64,000 nucleotides of DNA from an uncultured Collinsella sp. (GTDB lineage: Bacteria; Actinomycetota; Coriobacteriia; Coriobacteriales; Coriobacteriaceae): the NCBI GenBank assembly GCA_900556875.1, contig USQQ01000007.1:1-64000 (forward strand), written 5' to 3'. This document shows positions 60,788 through 64,000 of this stretch, piece by piece. How positions within the stretch are numbered: the first letter of the stretch is position 1; every line of letters begins with the position of its first letter. The notes beneath the pieces are model-generated. The model saw nothing but the letters and a program-made list of their open reading frames with translations. It had not been told where the DNA came from and did no database searches. Position numbers and translations under genes: made by a program.

Positions 60788-62278
60788 ATGAGCAAATACA
60801 TCATCGGAATCGATCAATCCACGCAGGGTACCAAGGCGCTGCTGGTGGACGAGGGCGGCCATTTGATTCATCGTGCCGATCGCCCGCATCGCCAGATTGT
60901 CAACGAGGCCGGCTGGGTGAGCCATGATCCAGCCGAGATCGCCGCTAACGTGCTGGCCGTGGCACGCGCCGTGGTGGAGGAGACCGGGGTCGATCCGGCC
61001 GACGTCGCCGGCATCGGCATCTCCAATCAGCGCGAGACCACCGTTGCCTGGAGGCGCACGACGGGCGAGCCGCTGTGCGACGCCGTGGTGTGGCAGTGCG
61101 CCCGCGCCCGTGAGCTGTGCGACGAGCTGGCCGCGCGCGAGGGTGTGGCCGAGCTGGTGCGCGACACGACGGGTCTGGTACTCTCGCCCTACTATCCGGC
61201 GGGCAAGATGGCTTGGATTCTCGCGAACGTTCCCACGGCTGCCGAGGCCGCGGCGGCAGGCGAGCTGTGTCTGGGCACCATCGATGCCTGGGTGGTTTGG
61301 ACGCTCACGGGCGGCGCGGAGTTCCGCTGCGACTGGTCTAACGCCAGCCGCACACAACTCTTTGACCTGCGCCGTGGCTGCTGGAGTGAGCCGGTGTGTG
61401 AGGCCTTTGGCGTCGATCCTGCCTGCCTGCCGCAGGTGACCGACTCCGATGGCATGTTCGGCACGACGGATCTGGGCGGCTTTTTGCCGGCGCCCGTGCC
61501 CATTCACGGTGTGCTCGGCGACAGCCATGCCGCCTTGTTTGCCCAGGGCTGCCACAGCCGCGGCATGGCCAAGGCGACCTATGGCACCGGCAGCTCGGTC
61601 ATGATGAACGTCGGCGTCGAGTTCGTTGCCAGCTCGCACGGGCTTTCGAGCTCGCTTGCGTGGCGTATGGACGGCGTGACCGAGTATGTGCTCGAGGGCA
61701 ACGTGAGCTACGCCGGCGCCGTCAAGACGTGGCTGCGCGACGACCTGGAGCTCATCAACAATCCCGAGGAAGTCACCGACCTGTGCTACGCCGCCAATCC
61801 GGCGAGCCGTGTCTACCTTGTGCCGGCGTTCACTGGCCTGGGCGCGCCGCACTGGGCGAGCGATGCCGAGGGCTGCGTCTTTGGCATGACGCGCACCACG
61901 GGCCGTGCGGAGTTCGTAAAGGCCGCCGATGAGTCGATCGCCTATCAGATCTTCGACGTCATCGATGCGATGGTCGAGGATTCGGGTGCGGCGCTGGCCG
62001 AGCTTCGTGTTGACGGCGGTCCCACGCGCGACGCGTACCTGATGCAGTTTGAGAGCGACTTGGTTGGCTCGCCCATCCGCATCGCGAGCAACGACGAGAT
62101 GAGCGGCCTGGGTGCGGCCTGGGCCTGCGGCATTGCGCTGGGCATGTACACGCGCGATGTCGTCGACGTCTACGGCGCCCGCGACATCGTGGAGCCTGCC
62201 ATGCCTGCCGACGTGCGAGCCAAAAAGATCGCCGGCTGGCGCCATGCCGTGAAATCTACAATCGCGTACACCGCCTAG
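60788..62278 (+). CDS. FGGY-family carbohydrate kinase (glycerol-kinase-like)
   Basis: 496 residues. FGGY phosphate motif GIDQSTQGTKALLVD, GISNQRETT, DSHAALFAQGC, TYGTGSSVMMNVG and GGPTRDAYLMQ are seen. Sequence is closest in feel to glycerol or ketose kinases. By position it most likely phosphorylates the ketose made by the upstream isomerase. The 174 bases between the transketolase and this gene hold no gene; they contain GC-rich inverted segments. GGGGGAGACAGGAGAG lies before the start. Confidence 0.88.
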   Translation: MSKYIIGIDQSTQGTKALLVDEGGHLIHRADRPHRQIVNEAGWVSHDPAEIAANVLAVARAVVEETGVDPADVAGIGISNQRETTVAWRRTTGEPLCDAVVWQCARARELCDELAAREGVAELVRDTTGLVLSPYYPAGKMAWILANVPTAAEAAAAGELCLGTIDAWVVWTLTGGAEFRCDWSNASRTQLFDLRRGCWSEPVCEAFGVDPACLPQVTDSDGMFGTTDLGGFLPAPVPIHGVLGDSHAALFAQGCHSRGMAKATYGTGSSVMMNVGVEFVASSHGLSSSLAWRMDGVTEYVLEGNVSYAGAVKTWLRDDLELINNPEEVTDLCYAANPASRVYLVPAFTGLGAPHWASDAEGCVFGMTRTTGRAEFVKAADESIAYQIFDVIDAMVEDSGAALAELRVDGGPTRDAYLMQFESDLVGSPIRIASNDEMSGLGAAWACGIALGMYTRDVVDVYGARDIVEPAMPADVRAKKIAGWRHAVKSTIAYTA

Positions 62279-62292
62279 CATGATTATTCTGA

Positions 62293-62409
62293 GACGGGGA
62301 TTAAAAACTCATTGATCCCCGTCCCGGGCAGCTCATTTGGGACGGGGCTTTTTTGACTGGTATGATTGGTGCGACCATTCGAACCAGCTAAAAGAGCCCC
62401 GTCCCAAAT
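62293..62409 (+). promoter_or_regulatory. Kinase terminator, luxS promoter and leader hairpin
   Basis: GACGGGGAT / ATCCCCGTC (62293-62322) is a hairpin after the kinase. ATTTGGGACGGGGCT-TTTTT (62335-62354) can pair with AGCCCCGTCCCAAAT (62395-62409) across 45 bases. Inside lies a possible promoter, TTGGGA (62337), 18 bases, TATGAT (62361). The pairing would enclose the promoter in DNA, or cap a readthrough transcript before luxS. Confidence 0.5.
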
Positions 62410-62430
62410 TGACTACCGAGAGGAACTGCC

Positions 62431-62919
62431 ATGGAGCGCATTGCAAGTTTTTCCGTTGACCATCTGCTGCTTGAGCCCGGCGTGTATGTGAGCCGCATCG
62501 ACCGCGATCCGGCGACCGGCGCCGCCGTCACCACCTTTGACCTGCGCCTGACCACGCCCAACAAGGAGCCAGTCATGAACACGGCCGAGTGCCACACCAT
62601 TGAGCATCTGGGCGCCACCTTCCTTCGCAACCATGCCGAGTGGTCGAGCCGTATCGTCTACTTTGGGCCCATGGGCTGCCGCACGGGCTTTTACCTCGTC
62701 GTTTTTGGTGAGCTGACGAGCGAGGAAATCTTGCCGCTTGTGCGTGAGCTGTTCGAGTTTGTTGCTGGCTTTGAGGGCGATATCCCCGGCGCTGCTCCCG
62801 AGGAGTGCGGCAACTACCTGGACCAGAACCTCCCCATGGCCAACTGGCTTGCGCGTCGTTATCTCGACCGCGACCTGGCCGATATCGACGAGAAGCACCT
62901 GCACTATCAGCAGGCATAG
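62431..62919 (+). CDS. luxS: S-ribosylhomocysteine lyase
   Basis: 162 residues, standard LuxS size. Metal ligands His55 and His59 (HTIEH) and Cys126 (EECGNY) and the catalytic Cys83 (GCRTGFY) are all present. It cleaves S-ribosylhomocysteine to homocysteine and DPD, the precursor of autoinducer-2, as part of the activated methyl cycle. It is monocistronic, with GAGAGGAA before the ATG. No pfs or lsr genes are in the window, so a signalling role cannot be judged. Confidence 0.96.
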   Translation: MERIASFSVDHLLLEPGVYVSRIDRDPATGAAVTTFDLRLTTPNKEPVMNTAECHTIEHLGATFLRNHAEWSSRIVYFGPMGCRTGFYLVVFGELTSEEILPLVRELFEFVAGFEGDIPGAAPEECGNYLDQNLPMANWLARRYLDRDLADIDEKHLHYQQA

Positions 62920-63019
62920 GGCCGCCCTCTGCCTCCAAACCGTTCACACGGAGATATCGACCGTTTAACTGTTTAGAAGTGTTTATTCGAGGTCATTAGC
63001 ACTAGCTCGCTTAAACTAG

Positions 63020-63104
63020 TCCTCAGAGTGATATTCAGGCAAGGCTCCTGAAGCAGCATCTGTCGACATTGATTGTCGGATTCTGCTTCGGGAGCCTTGT
63101 TCTG
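63020..63104 (+). promoter_or_regulatory. RAT antiterminator site and overlapping terminator
   Basis: TCCTCAGAGTGATATTCAGG then CAAGGC resembles a ribonucleic antiterminator (compare the CAGGCAAAACC end of LicT/SacT sites). It overlaps the 5' arm of a terminator with 17-base arms, CAAGGCTCCTGAAGCAG (63040-63056) / CTGCTTCGGGAGCCTTG (63083-63099), followed by TTCTGTTT. The encoded PRD protein next to it is the expected binder. Confidence 0.7.
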
Positions 63105-63121
63105 TTTAGGGGGGGGGACAC

Positions 63122-63961
63122 ATGGAAATTGTTAAACGAATTAATACCAGCGCTGTCCTCTGCGTCGATGGAAATGGCAGACAGTTGGTTGCATTCGGCC
63201 GTGGTCTGGGGTTTAAGAATGTCGGAGACGAGGTCCCTCTTTCGGAGATTCAACGAACGTTTTATAACGTTAGCTCTCGCTACATCGCTCTCGTTGACGA
63301 GGTCCCCGACGAGCTTCTCGAGCTTACCTCGGATGTTATTGATATGTCGACAGGTTTGCTGTCTTATGAGGTGAGCCCTAATTTGCCGTTTATCCTTGCG
63401 GACCATATCGCGTATGCGGTTAAGCGCAAAGAGCAAAATATCGTTGTCCGCATGCCTTTATCGTTTGATGTCCGCCAACAATATCCCGTCGAATTTAGAA
63501 TCGGCGAGTATGCACTTAAGATAATCAGGAAACGTCTTAACGTTAGGCTTCCAGCTCATGAGGCAGTTGGAATTGCCATGGCGTTTATCAATAACATGGC
63601 CGATTCGGACTCATGCGAAGTAGTTAAAGAGTTTAGCGCGGATATCTACGATCGTGTTCTGGAGGAGTCAACCGTTGCTGTTGAAAATCGGCTTGGCATT
63701 CAAGTTGATCGGGAAGGTTTCGATTACGCAAGGTTCGCAACCCATCTTCAGTACTTATTCAATAGGTTGAACTCTGGCGAAAGCATCGTGAGCGACAACC
63801 GCAAGATGTACCTCTCGCTCAAAAAAGAATATCCGGTGGCATCAATGTGCGCCGATGATATTGCTTCTGTTCTCAGCCGACTGACGGGGCGGGAACTTAT
63901 AGACGAAGAAAGACTCTACCTCATGATGCACATCAATCGAATTGCATCGAAAACAAGGTAA
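63122..63961 (+). CDS. BglG/LicT-family PRD antiterminator
   Basis: 279 residues, the normal length. CAT RNA-binding domain (about 1-55, MEIVKRINTSAVLC), PRD1 (about 65-170) and PRD2 (about 172-279) with conserved His in LADHIAYAV, FATHLQYLF and LMMHINRI that receive phosphate from PTS proteins. It prevents termination at its own RAT/terminator and probably at PTS and glycosidase genes beyond the window edge. Start after a G9 run. It is complete; its stop is 39 bases before the window end. Confidence 0.93.
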   Translation: MEIVKRINTSAVLCVDGNGRQLVAFGRGLGFKNVGDEVPLSEIQRTFYNVSSRYIALVDEVPDELLELTSDVIDMSTGLLSYEVSPNLPFILADHIAYAVKRKEQNIVVRMPLSFDVRQQYPVEFRIGEYALKIIRKRLNVRLPAHEAVGIAMAFINNMADSDSCEVVKEFSADIYDRVLEESTVAVENRLGIQVDREGFDYARFATHLQYLFNRLNSGESIVSDNRKMYLSLKKEYPVASMCADDIASVLSRLTGRELIDEERLYLMMHINRIASKTR

Positions 63962-64000
63962 TTAGTTGGCAAAGGCGCGCGCTTTGCTGATGGTTACATA

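Overview
The window reads as a chromosomal segment of a GC-rich gut coriobacterium, most likely Collinsella or a close relative. The support is base composition and codon use, a coriobacterial gene mix (Ech-type hydrogenase, LuxS, split transketolase, an Nramp-related magnesium transporter) and intergenic DNA packed with palindromic repeats. The genus is inferred, not proven. There is no rRNA; the single tRNA is the initiator tRNA-fMet at 1908-1984.

Layout. 1-0.9 kb: one end of an IS3-family element (orfA plus truncated orfB joined by a -1 frameshift site). 0.9-2.0 kb: coaX (minus) and tRNA-fMet (plus). 2.0-8.1 kb: two defence- or regulator-like ATPase genes (AlbA_2/Schlafen-type and AAA/DUF4143), each beside a repeat array, with an old-yellow-enzyme-type flavoprotein between them. 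8.2-22.2 kb: a four-gene surface operon of three single-pass exported proteins and one 3,555-residue GLUG-repeat protein. 22.2-23.3 kb: a MITE-like element, tandem repeats and an orphan IS3 OrfA-like HTH gene. 23.5-29.2 kb: an Ech [NiFe] hydrogenase operon in the order A-B-C-D-E-F with A and B fused. 29.2-29.95 kb: three related palindromic elements. 30-39 kb: a NarL-type two-component system divergent from an ABC-2 exporter, then a MacB/FtsX-type ABC exporter. 39-47.5 kb: a DUF362 ferredoxin protein, a lipase-like hydrolase, a hemolysin-III protein, a CorC-like protein, a stand-alone cyanophycin-synthetase-N-like protein, YtxH and PRC-barrel proteins, and a degenerate NodB deacetylase. 47.7-51.0 kb: a magnesium module made of an M-box-like riboswitch, an MgtE-like protein lacking the pore motif, and an Nramp-related transporter with the substitutions of the magnesium clade. 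51.5-53.8 kb: an OatA-type acyltransferase. 54-62.3 kb: nucleoside and sugar catabolism (ribokinase, nucleoside hydrolase, LacI regulator, fucose-isomerase-like enzyme, split transketolase, FGGY kinase). 62.3-64 kb: luxS and a BglG/LicT antiterminator behind its own RAT/terminator leader.

How the genes work together. Ech couples ferredoxin oxidation to H2 formation and ion pumping in a fermenter. The nucleoside hydrolase and ribokinase turn nucleosides into ribose-5-phosphate. The LacI-linked isomerase, FGGY kinase and transketolase would send an unidentified aldose into the pentose-phosphate pool. The magnesium module is probably one feedback-controlled uptake unit. The surface operon probably builds a giant cell-surface structure. 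The most unusual features are that surface operon, the pseudo-MgtE/Nramp pair, the 5 x 23 bp iteron-like array before the DUF4143 ATPase, and several families of long-armed palindromic elements.
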